From Candidatus Poseidoniaceae archaeon (GTDB lineage Archaea > Thermoplasmatota > Poseidoniia > Poseidoniales > Poseidoniaceae), in assembly GCA_013330285.1 (NCBI GenBank), contig DUIP01000202.1:1-6794 (forward strand): 6,794 nucleotides of DNA, given 5' to 3'. Both the position numbers and the translations under genes were made by a program. This document shows positions 1-6,157 of the stretch, one piece after another (position 1 is the stretch's first letter; every line of letters starts with the position of its first letter). The notes under the pieces are model-generated. The model searched no databases, had not been told where the DNA came from, and saw only the letters and a list, made by a program, of their open reading frames with translations.

Positions 1-51
1 CGCCTACTGGGAAGACATTTCAAAAACAAAGACATAGAGGCGGAAACATGA
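1..51 (+). CDS. Possible 3' end of an upstream gene (partial)
   Basis: Frame 1 is open from the window edge and ends in TGA at 49-51, giving the tail RLLGRHFKNKDIEAET. The stop overlaps the next ATG as ATGA, a common arrangement in tightly packed archaeal operons. A second frame also reads out of the window and gives AYWEDISKTKT before TAG at 34-36, so the true frame is not settled. The fragment is too short to assign a family. If frame 1 is right, the zinc-ribbon gene is translationally coupled to an upstream gene. Confidence 0.3.
   Translation, partial: RLLGRHFKNKDIEAET
37..43 (+). promoter_or_regulatory. Ribosome binding site of the zinc-ribbon gene
   Basis: GAGGCGG precedes ATG 48. Its GAGG core lies seven bases before the start and can pair with the CCUCC end of 16S rRNA. 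It supports this start over a longer one that would extend past the window edge. Confidence 0.5.
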
Positions 52-440
52 GCGAAGAGTCAACGGTTGAATCTCGCATCGCCCCCCCGGCACTCACCTG
101 CCCAAAATGCGAAGGGTTACTGCCAAGCGGTTTGGGAGATTTGCAATGCACCCTCTGCTCTGCGAAAGTACGCGTTGATCATCCAATCACTCGGAAAAAA
201 TGGGCTCAGGAAAAAGTCGGTTGTCCAGAGTGCGGCAAGGTATTGATCGCAGGTGTGAACAAGCGCCCTGCTCACCTCAAGTGTGCTTCTTGCTCACATC
301 ACTTCACACTCACTCCTCACATTCCAAAAGTGGAAATCACTTGCCCTGGCTGCGAACGCCAATTGCGTATGAAGCGAAAACCGGGCGCACGAAGAATTGA
401 CTGCCCCGCTTGCTCTACTTCCTTCAACGTGAAGTTTTAG
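48..440 (+). CDS. Small protein with three tandem zinc ribbons
   Basis: This 130-aa protein has six CxxC knuckles: C18-C21 with C34-C37, C59-C62 with C79-C82, and C99-C102 with C119-C122. They pair into three four-cysteine zinc ribbons of about 40 residues each. The knuckles read CPKC, CTLC, CPEC, CASC, CPGC and CPAC, typical of rubredoxin-like or transcription-factor-like ribbons. The chain is otherwise basic, without a signal peptide or membrane segment, so it is probably cytoplasmic. Such ribbons usually bind nucleic acid or protein; nothing visible decides between these, and I do not recognise the exact family. ATG 48 is preferred because GAGG at 37-40 lies seven bases upstream. The same frame stays open to the window edge, so a longer N-terminus cannot be excluded. 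The next gene begins 153 bases downstream, so co-transcription is uncertain. Confidence 0.85.
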   Translation: MSEESTVESRIAPPALTCPKCEGLLPSGLGDLQCTLCSAKVRVDHPITRKKWAQEKVGCPECGKVLIAGVNKRPAHLKCASCSHHFTLTPHIPKVEITCPGCERQLRMKRKPGARRIDCPACSTSFNVKF

Positions 441-551
441 AACGATTGCTCCTGAACAGTCTCCAGATGGAGGGGCTCAATTCCCTTGCGACTTGGTGAA
501 GGATAAAGTCCCTCCAAACGGCCTTCCAGAACCCTTCACCCGTCGCGCTCC

Positions 552-559
552 TTATCTAT
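552..559 (+). promoter_or_regulatory. Weak TATA-like element upstream of the coiled-coil gene
   Basis: TTATCTAT lies in the 153-base gap 441-593, about 35 bases before ATG 594. A TATA box there would place the transcript start some 10-15 bases before the start codon. The match to archaeal TATA boxes is poor and no clear purine-rich BRE precedes it. The rest of the gap shows only a 4-bp hairpin at 461-472 (CTCC/GGAG) and no convincing coding sequence. Confidence 0.2.
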
Positions 560-593
560 GATGAGAAGTCCATGAAAGAGTGGATGGGATACG

Positions 594-3074
594 ATGTCAC
601 CGAGCGCAAGCAAGAGTAATGAGGCACTCGATGCAGCCCGAAAGAAGCGTGAAAACGCCGATAAGGTTGCGCTTTCCGCACTGCGTTCACAATTCACATC
701 GACGCAAACGACTTCCCTCGACCAGGCGACAATGACCTCGGCCCGCTTCCGCCAAGAAGAGCGTCTCCGTGCAGATATTCGTCGTGAGCGACGCCTTCGC
801 CAACAAGCCATCTCTGAGCGAGTTTCTGCCATGCAAGAAGCCCTTGCTGCGGACCTTGCAGTTCAACATGAACTCACTCTGGATCAACTCGAGAAAGAAA
901 TGCGTGAAGCAATGGAACAAGATTTGAGCATGTTGGAACACGATGCGTTGGCTCGTGAAGAATCCCGTATGCGAAACGAATTAGATTTGCGGCTCCATCG
1001 ACAAATCGATGCCATGAAAGACCAATTTGAGGTTGAACAAGATCGCCGATTGGATGAGCATAAGGCTCAACTCAAGGCTCAAATCGAATCTCAATTACAT
1101 GATGAACACAGGCAACGACTTGACATTCAGAAGGAACGCCTCTCGCTCAGTTTCAATCAAGAATTACAGCATCGTGTTCGAGAACTCGAGTCTGAAATTC
1201 AATCTGAGATGGAACGACGATTTGAAGAGATGGAAGAGAACGAAATCTCTCGGCTGGAAGAAGGTCACTCTGCTCGTCTTGCCGAACGTGAAGAGCAACT
1301 TCGAAGAGGCATCCGTACTCGCCTTGAGCAACAACTCCGCACTCGTCTCAAGCAACGTGAAGCTCGACTCAAAGCAGAGTATGAGCGTCGCAGTCTCCGA
1401 CTTGAAGAGGATATTGCAGAGCAACTCCAATCCGAACTTGAAGGGCGTCTTCGTCAAGAAACCGACGACCTTGAAGAACGAATGCGCGAAGATGTCGAAT
1501 TGGCCATCGCTCGTCGAAGAGATGAAGTCCGAGTCGAGATCGAACAACAACTCGAATCTCGCCATTCAGAGCGTCTTGCCGAACGAAAGTCACGACTTCG
1601 TGAAAAGTATGACATTACGTTCTCCAAAGCCATCGATGACATTTCTCGCACGCTCAAGGCTGATGTTGATGCTGAACTCGAACAACGAATGGATGAGGAA
1701 TTCACTTCGTACAGAAACGCCCGAGAGGCAGAAATCCAAAATCGCTTGGCCCGGTTCAGGTATGAGCGAGAGGCTGAACTCCGAGAACAACTCGAGGCTC
1801 AATACGATTCGAAGAAAACCGATTGGTCTGAACGGCTCGAACTTGAATTCCAATCTCGTGAAGCATCTGCTCGCAAGGCAATCATGTCCGAAGTTGATGC
1901 TGGATTGCGCAACGAACGGCTGACCTTTGAAACGGATTTGGATCTATTGAAGGAAGAAACCTCGCTCGAACTTGAGGTGGACATGGAAGAACGCCTCAAT
2001 GCCTTCAGAGAACGAAAGGAAGAGGAAGTCGCTGTCCAACTTGAACGCCAACTCGACAAGCGTGAAGAAATCATGCGAAACAAGGCGCTGATCGATGTTC
2101 GCAAGCGTGAGGCACATATTCGTGCGGAAATCGAAGCTCAACTTGGCTTGAAGCGCGCTGAAATCCGCAACCGTCTCCAAGGCCTCACCGAGAAGATGGA
2201 CGCCTTCAAGGAAATGGCAGAAGAAAAGATGCGGGACGCTGTCACCAGGCAGGTCCAAGGCGAGATTGATGAAGAGGAAGAAACCTATCGCTCGAGAGAA
2301 TCAGAATTCAGAGAATTGCAATCGACGGATACACGGGCTGAAAAGCGACAGATGTGGATGCAATCCATCTCTGGTCAGAAGGCCCCAGGTCAGTCAGCAT
2401 CCGGTATGGATCCATCAGCATTAGGAGCTCGACCTGACGCCCTCGGCGCCGCTGCTGGACGCCCAATGCGGGGAATGTTAGGCGGTCAAAACCCACAACA
2501 ACCGAGGATGGGCTTGGCTGGAATGCGTGCACCAGCAACCAGTTCCAAGCCACTTACAGCACCCGGTGCTCCACTCGTGAAGCCAATCAAGGCACCACTT
2601 GGAGGCGCCTTGGCTCCTAAACTGGTTCAACCAATTCAACCAAAGGTTGTTCGAAAACCGTTGCAGCCAGCACCACTTGTTCAACCAAATGTGACCCCTG
2701 AAGTTGAGGATATTCCATTACCATCCTCCGAAACCAGTGACATCTCTTCAAACGAAGCCATTCCTGAATCCACAGCAGAACTTGAAGCGGCTGTTGAAGA
2801 AGAGGTTGAAACCGCAGCTCTGCGACCGATTACAGCAGTCTTGTCGCCGGCATCAACGCCTGAAACGGTCAAAACCTCGACGCTCAAGCCTTTGCCTCCA
2901 CAACTCATACCAAAGAAAGCACGTGGCGCTCCGCCAAACATCGCTCGGTCGAAGTCGTCCACAAGTGATGGCAAGGATTCCAGTGCAACACTGACTCCAG
3001 TACGCCGCATGACACCGCTAAAGATCAACAAGGCCGAAGCGGATTCGGAAGAGGAAGAAAACGAAGACGCTTGA
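594..3074 (+). CDS. Long coiled-coil protein with Pro/Ala-rich tail
   Basis: This 826-aa protein is of unknown function. Residues about 10-585 are almost uninterrupted charged helix, very rich in Glu, Arg, Gln and Leu and nearly without Pro, Gly, Cys or Trp: an extended coiled coil. In residues 229-335 the core hydrophobics are spaced mostly by 4 and 7. A motif HSxRLAER recurs at residues 225 and 324, exactly 99 (9 x 11) apart, which suggests an 11-residue rather than a pure 7-residue rhythm. Residues about 592-800 are low complexity: Gly/Ala/Met-rich first, then Pro-rich with loose repeats such as PLVKPIKAPL, KLVQPIQPKV and PLVQPNVTPE (660-702). The end is acidic (SEEEENEDA). There is no signal peptide or membrane helix, so it is probably a cytoplasmic scaffold or filament-like protein. 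There are no Walker motifs, so it is not an SMC or Rad50 ATPase. ATG 594 is the only ATG after the in-frame stop at 573-575. The ribosome site is weak (GGGAT at 586-590). The surface-protein gene starts 60 bases downstream. Confidence 0.93.
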   Translation: MSPSASKSNEALDAARKKRENADKVALSALRSQFTSTQTTSLDQATMTSARFRQEERLRADIRRERRLRQQAISERVSAMQEALAADLAVQHELTLDQLEKEMREAMEQDLSMLEHDALAREESRMRNELDLRLHRQIDAMKDQFEVEQDRRLDEHKAQLKAQIESQLHDEHRQRLDIQKERLSLSFNQELQHRVRELESEIQSEMERRFEEMEENEISRLEEGHSARLAEREEQLRRGIRTRLEQQLRTRLKQREARLKAEYERRSLRLEEDIAEQLQSELEGRLRQETDDLEERMREDVELAIARRRDEVRVEIEQQLESRHSERLAERKSRLREKYDITFSKAIDDISRTLKADVDAELEQRMDEEFTSYRNAREAEIQNRLARFRYEREAELREQLEAQYDSKKTDWSERLELEFQSREASARKAIMSEVDAGLRNERLTFETDLDLLKEETSLELEVDMEERLNAFRERKEEEVAVQLERQLDKREEIMRNKALIDVRKREAHIRAEIEAQLGLKRAEIRNRLQGLTEKMDAFKEMAEEKMRDAVTRQVQGEIDEEEETYRSRESEFRELQSTDTRAEKRQMWMQSISGQKAPGQSASGMDPSALGARPDALGAAAGRPMRGMLGGQNPQQPRMGLAGMRAPATSSKPLTAPGAPLVKPIKAPLGGALAPKLVQPIQPKVVRKPLQPAPLVQPNVTPEVEDIPLPSSETSDISSNEAIPESTAELEAAVEEEVETAALRPITAVLSPASTPETVKTSTLKPLPPQLIPKKARGAPPNIARSKSSTSDGKDSSATLTPVRRMTPLKINKAEADSEEEENEDA

Positions 3075-3123
3075 GCCCTAACGTGATGCACCAAGCATCG
3101 GCTCCTTCATATTGATTGAGGGC
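3075..3123 (+). other. Possible structured leader between coiled-coil and surface-protein genes
   Basis: A hairpin GATGC-ACCAA-GCATC lies at 3085-3099. It is enclosed by an outer pairing of GCCCT (3075-3079) with AGGGC (3119-3123). The outer arm overlaps GAGGG at 3118-3122, the better of two candidate ribosome sites for the gene at 3135 (the other is GGGTGG at 3126-3131). If the outer stem forms, it could reduce ribosome access. Both stems are only 5 bp, so chance is a real alternative. Confidence 0.25.
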
Positions 3124-3134
3124 GTGGGTGGCCC

Positions 3135-5558
3135 ATGAACCGGTTACTTGTTGTGTTCATTGCCTTCACAATGCTTCCACTCATTGCCTTCGCTCCGGCT
3201 GTAGCAGCGAGTGATGTGGAACTCATCGATGCAGGATACACGCATCAAACATCAGCAAAATTAGTCCATTGGGAAGTCATGAACGATGGCACCGTACTGA
3301 CGGTTGACGACAACGGCAATCTAAGTGTGAATGCGTTCAGCAACGGCATCCTTGTTCCACTTTGGTCCCTTGACTTGAACGTCACGGCAAATTCGGCACG
3401 CCTTGACGATGCAGAGGTGTTGGCGGCGGTCGCCCATGATGAAGGTGTATTTGTGGTGCATATGGATCTCCAAATTGCAAACCGAAACATCTCCACCCCT
3501 GAACGCGTCAATGACATGGATTGGGACACTGAAGGCGATTTATGGCTTGCATACTTTGCGGGGCGCCGTCGTGCAGAAGAATATGACAATGAAGGCTTCA
3601 CAGGCACAACCTCTCCTCAAATACAGAGTGGCTTCAACTCCTTCATCGTCCTTAATGACGGCAGACTCGCTCTTGGTGGCTTTGATTCCAAGGTCACGAT
3701 CGCAGACAACGGAGGCACGACCTTAACCACACTCAATGAACCCGGAGGCATTGTCAATGCCTTGATTGAGGACCATGATGGAAACCTCATCGTTGGCTCC
3801 GCAAACGGTGCAGTCTATCGCTACGACACGAACTCTTGGGCAGTAGAAACGTTGTCCCTCAGCCATGGCTCATCGGTTGTTCACCTCGAGGAAGTTGGAA
3901 ACAGCACCTATGTTGCAGGGACACAAAACGGTAAGGTTACCATGATTGACGGTGCAACATTTACTGAAGAAGACACATACGCCTCCCAAGGACCTGTCGT
4001 TGGGACGAAGACTGAATACACGGGGCAAGTCTACATCACGACCTCGTTTTTGAGCTACTCCAAGATCCGTCTCTACGACCTCGATACGGATGGTGACGGT
4101 GTCACCGACACCAATGATGCCTTCCCAACAGAGATCACTCAATGGAACGATGCTGATATGGATGGATATGGCGACAACCCCAACGGATTTAATGGCGATC
4201 AATTCCCTGATGATGAGACTCAATACATCGATGTTGATGGTGACGGTCACGGAGATAATCCTGCAGGCACAGAAGGCGATTTATTCCCGAACAATCCAGA
4301 CCAATGGCAAGATCGTGATGGCGACGGCTATGGCGACAACATGCAAGGTGAAGACGGAGACATGTTCCCTGACGAGCCTACTCAGTGGGAAGATGGAGAT
4401 CAGGATGGTTACGGTAGCAATCCAAACGGCTTGATGCCAGATGCTTGTCCCACTCAAAATGGCTTTTCCAAATACGATCGATATGGTTGCACCGATTCAG
4501 ACCTTGATGGTTATTCGAATCCAGATGAATTCTTTGGCGTGGACCAAGGTGCAGATGCTTTACCAACACAAGGCACCCAATGGATTGACCAAGACGGGGA
4601 TGGATATGGAGATAATACGACGGGCTTGCTCCCTGATGCTTGCCCGTGGGAATTTGGGAACTCGACACGAGCATGGATCTCAAATGCCACAGCGGCACTT
4701 GGGTTCATTGAAGTGGCCTCATATGGTTGCGAAGACCTTGATGGTGACGGATGGGTCGACCGCTCAGAATCCATTGGTATGGATGCCGATCCCAATGAGC
4801 ACTTCGATAACGACAAAGATGGCGTGGGCTCCAACTCAGATTATGACGATACCCGACCACTCGTTCAAACTGAACAAGACCACTGCCTGCTTAATTTCGA
4901 CGACCTAAGCGATGCTTGTATGGGCTGGCGCAACGCTGACTACCAAGCATACCTCAGCCGCAGCAAGGGTGTCAATGAATCCGATTACTCCTATGCAGCA
5001 TGGAACACCAGCAAGAATGCAGGGCTCCTAAACGATGGTGGTGAAGTTGATTCCTCAACGGTGAAGCAGGTGATGATTGTTGGAGGTGGCGCATTTGTCG
5101 CACTTTCTGTCATCATTATTGCAGTGGCTGCAATCATGAAGCGACGCAATGTTCAGCAAAACATGAAAATCTATGGTACGCCGTTTGCGCCTTCTAGCAA
5201 AACCAATTCGGCATCGACTGAAGCCCTTGAAGGAACGGCAGGGTTGTCTGCTCAAGGCGGGGTGGAATCAGATGCTGCTTGGGAAGATGATATTGCGAGT
5301 CTGGATTTCAGTGTGAAGGATGAAGATTTAGCGGATGAGGCATCCTCTCCAACAGCCATCGATGCGACGTCCCTGTATGGGGAAGAGGACAGCATTGAGG
5401 ACATTGCTGGAATCGCTGCCGACCCACAGCCTGCTGCCGAAACGCCGCCTGCAGCACCAGCAGCCGCCCCACCAGTGCCCGAAGCAGGGTTGCCAGAAGG
5501 CTGGACAATGGATCAATGGAAATGGTACGGTCAAGAGTGGCTGGATAAGAATAAATGA
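3135..5558 (+). CDS. Surface protein: beta-propeller, Ca-binding repeats, one membrane helix
   Basis: This is an 807-aa type I membrane protein. Residues 1-25 are a Sec signal peptide (N-terminal Arg, hydrophobic core, AVA-A cleavage site). Residues about 28-316 show seven beta-hairpin units with turns such as NDGT, NDGR and HDGN near residues 50, 101, 133, 173, 213, 253 and 296. The spacing of roughly 40 suggests a seven-bladed propeller. Residues 317-572 hold nine DxDxDG loops of thrombospondin-3 type, expected to bind calcium. Cys pairs C438/C452, C503/C532 and C584/C595 probably form disulfides. Several N-x-S/T sequons fit outside glycosylation. The membrane helix is about 646-668, followed by KRR, which puts the C-terminus inside. 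The tail (about 672-784) is acidic, then Ala/Pro-rich, and ends in LPEGWTMDQWKWYG plus eight residues. This Trp-rich end is, as I recall, common in Marine Group II archaea. The role is probably adhesion or sensing; ligand and partner are unknown. ATG 3135 is the only ATG after the in-frame stop at 3117-3119. Confidence 0.95.
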   Translation: MNRLLVVFIAFTMLPLIAFAPAVAASDVELIDAGYTHQTSAKLVHWEVMNDGTVLTVDDNGNLSVNAFSNGILVPLWSLDLNVTANSARLDDAEVLAAVAHDEGVFVVHMDLQIANRNISTPERVNDMDWDTEGDLWLAYFAGRRRAEEYDNEGFTGTTSPQIQSGFNSFIVLNDGRLALGGFDSKVTIADNGGTTLTTLNEPGGIVNALIEDHDGNLIVGSANGAVYRYDTNSWAVETLSLSHGSSVVHLEEVGNSTYVAGTQNGKVTMIDGATFTEEDTYASQGPVVGTKTEYTGQVYITTSFLSYSKIRLYDLDTDGDGVTDTNDAFPTEITQWNDADMDGYGDNPNGFNGDQFPDDETQYIDVDGDGHGDNPAGTEGDLFPNNPDQWQDRDGDGYGDNMQGEDGDMFPDEPTQWEDGDQDGYGSNPNGLMPDACPTQNGFSKYDRYGCTDSDLDGYSNPDEFFGVDQGADALPTQGTQWIDQDGDGYGDNTTGLLPDACPWEFGNSTRAWISNATAALGFIEVASYGCEDLDGDGWVDRSESIGMDADPNEHFDNDKDGVGSNSDYDDTRPLVQTEQDHCLLNFDDLSDACMGWRNADYQAYLSRSKGVNESDYSYAAWNTSKNAGLLNDGGEVDSSTVKQVMIVGGGAFVALSVIIIAVAAIMKRRNVQQNMKIYGTPFAPSSKTNSASTEALEGTAGLSAQGGVESDAAWEDDIASLDFSVKDEDLADEASSPTAIDATSLYGEEDSIEDIAGIAADPQPAAETPPAAPAAAPPVPEAGLPEGWTMDQWKWYGQEWLDKNK
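4149..4391 (+). repeat. Three tandem 81-base units (27-residue Ca-loop repeat)
   Basis: Within the surface-protein gene, units at 4149-4229, 4230-4310 and 4311-4391 each encode exactly 27 residues of the pattern DxDxDGxGDNxxGxxGDxFPxx (then xxQYI, xxQWQ or xxQWE). A 22-residue shorter unit precedes them (4083-4148). Longer, cysteine-containing or irregular units follow up to 4850. This is a coding tandem repeat; the units differ at many bases, so it is not a recent duplication. Confidence 0.85.
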
Positions 5559-5561
5559 ACT

Positions 5562-5600
5562 AAGGAGACCTCAATAGAGTAACAAGGCCAACCTTGTCAC
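5562..5600 (+). promoter_or_regulatory. Unpaired ribosome-site-like AAGGAG followed by a hairpin
   Basis: AAGGAG at 5562-5567 is a near-perfect ribosome binding site, but no ATG, GTG or TTG follows at normal distance. Next comes a hairpin: ACAAGG (5582-5587), loop CCAA, CCTTGT (5592-5597), plus two further pairs across an A/C mismatch (5579-5600). ATG 5601 follows directly, but that frame gives only 19 codons before TGA at 5658-5660. The element lies between the surface-protein stop (5558) and the 98-aa gene and may be a leader or a processing site. Confidence 0.3.
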
Positions 5601-5625
5601 ATGGGCTCCGTTGGCTCGCTTGAAG

Positions 5626-5922
5626 ATGTCCAAAGCTACCCAACACGACCCTTGGTCTGACAACACTCGTTTGTACAACCGCAAAAAATCTGAGATCGAA
5701 GATTTGTTCAGAGAAGTCGAATCTGAAATGAAATTACAACATCTTCGATACCTTGAACGCAAGGAAAATGGTTCTCAAAAGGATATGATTCGGGCGCTGC
5801 TCAAGTACACACGAGCGAAAGCAGTCTACGATACAGTACGTTGGGTTGCAGTGGAACGAGGCGCTAGGCACCCTTTGGCAAGCAGTTTCGTAAATCAATC
5901 AACGCCAAACAATCGGCAATGA
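5626..5922 (+). CDS. Hypothetical 98-aa helical protein
   Basis: I do not recognise this family. The protein is charged and mostly helical by composition. Residues about 16-47 (LYNRKKSEIEDLFREVESEM onward) look like one long amphipathic helix. Residues 51-78 (KDMIRALLKYTRAKAVYDTV onward) look like a second helix rich in Lys, Arg and Tyr. The end is polar and probably disordered. There is no cysteine, signal peptide or membrane segment, so it is probably cytoplasmic. The frame is open from 5578, after a stop at 5575-5577. ATG 5626 is the first ATG; TTG at 5611 or 5620 would add five or two residues. No good ribosome site precedes any of them. The gene follows the surface protein on the same strand, and its last 24 bases overlap the end of the convergent 84-aa gene. 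Confidence 0.72.
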   Translation: MSKATQHDPWSDNTRLYNRKKSEIEDLFREVESEMKLQHLRYLERKENGSQKDMIRALLKYTRAKAVYDTVRWVAVERGARHPLASSFVNQSTPNNRQ

Positions 5923-6153
5923 TGCCCGAAGGGCGCCTAATTCTTCTCCGGTATAGACGGGTTTCCCGTCTTGCTTGAGGGTGTTCATAATCAACCACAG
6001 TACACCGTTCCAAGCCGTCGAACGAGCAAAGATTTCGATATGGCCACAAGCAGCGGCCTCCAAGAGTTTCCCTTCGTCAGTGTTTTCATTAAACAGAGCA
6101 CGAACCAAATTACGAGCATCGAACTCGTAGCCAGGTGGTCGCCATTCCATCAT
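5899..6153 (-). CDS. Unknown 84-aa protein behind the ribbon-helix-helix gene
   Basis: No family recognised. The protein starts MMEWRPPGYEFDARNLVRAL and seems complete, with a small globular alpha/beta composition. A hydrophobic stretch around residues 48-57 (WNGVLWLIMN) is too short and polar for a membrane helix. A GKPVYTGEEL segment follows at about 63-72. It has one cysteine and none of the spaced acidic residues of a PIN nuclease. The start lies four bases after the TGA of the upstream ribbon-helix-helix gene. AAGGTG, inside that gene's end, serves as its ribosome site, so the two are very probably one operon and translationally coupled. ATG 6150 is an alternative start one codon later. 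Possible roles are a third part of a partition module or a toxin-like partner; both are inference. Its 3' end overlaps the convergent gene by 24 bases. Confidence 0.72.
   Translation of the reverse strand: MMEWRPPGYEFDARNLVRALFNENTDEGKLLEAAACGHIEIFARSTAWNGVLWLIMNTLKQDGKPVYTGEELGALRASLPIVWR
5924..5971. terminator. Two hairpins at the convergent gene junction
   Basis: GCCC-GAA-GGGC (5924-5934) begins two bases after the + strand stop at 5922. AGACGGG-TTT-CCCGTCT (5955-5971) is a perfect 7-bp stem with a three-base loop. Both lie inside the coding sequence of the - strand 84-aa gene; the second encodes its QDGKPV stretch. No long U-run follows on either strand, and archaeal terminators are usually T-tracts rather than hairpins. 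Termination or transcript-end protection for the + strand genes is therefore only a possibility. Confidence 0.3.
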
Positions 6154-6157
6154 GCGA

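Noticed and set aside
441..593. Short open stretches in the gap, such as one reading APEQSPDGGAQFPCDL and another ending in MKEWMGYDVTERKQE
   Set aside because: Neither has a usable start at sensible distance from a ribosome site. The first offers only a GTG for 21 residues, the second an ATG for 15. No gene is claimed.
1164..1565. Long - strand open frames opposite the coiled-coil gene, here and at 1454-1705, 1799-2104 and 2681-3094
   Set aside because: They are antisense shadows of a Glu/Arg-rich gene, giving Ser/Phe/Leu-rich low-complexity products without plausible ribosome sites.
1027..1923. A 298-codon open frame on the + strand inside the coiled-coil gene
   Set aside because: It is a frame-shifted shadow. 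The host gene's GAA, CGA, CAA and CTC codons produce few stops in this frame, and the product is a Ser/Asn/Lys-rich chain without any domain look, while the host frame gives a coherent coiled coil.
594..2350. SMC/Rad50-like ATPase
   Set aside because: There is no Walker A, signature or Walker B motif at either end and no hinge domain; the helix leads straight into a Pro-rich tail.
3870..4250. 126-codon - strand open frame opposite the surface-protein gene
   Set aside because: It mirrors the Asp/Gly repeat codons, giving Ile/Val-rich repeats. The + strand frame has a signal peptide, repeats and a membrane helix and is clearly real.
4083..4850. CRISPR-like or mobile tandem repeat
   Set aside because: The 81-base periodicity is coding, with variable bases and conserved Asp/Gly residues; there are no identical repeats with unique spacers.
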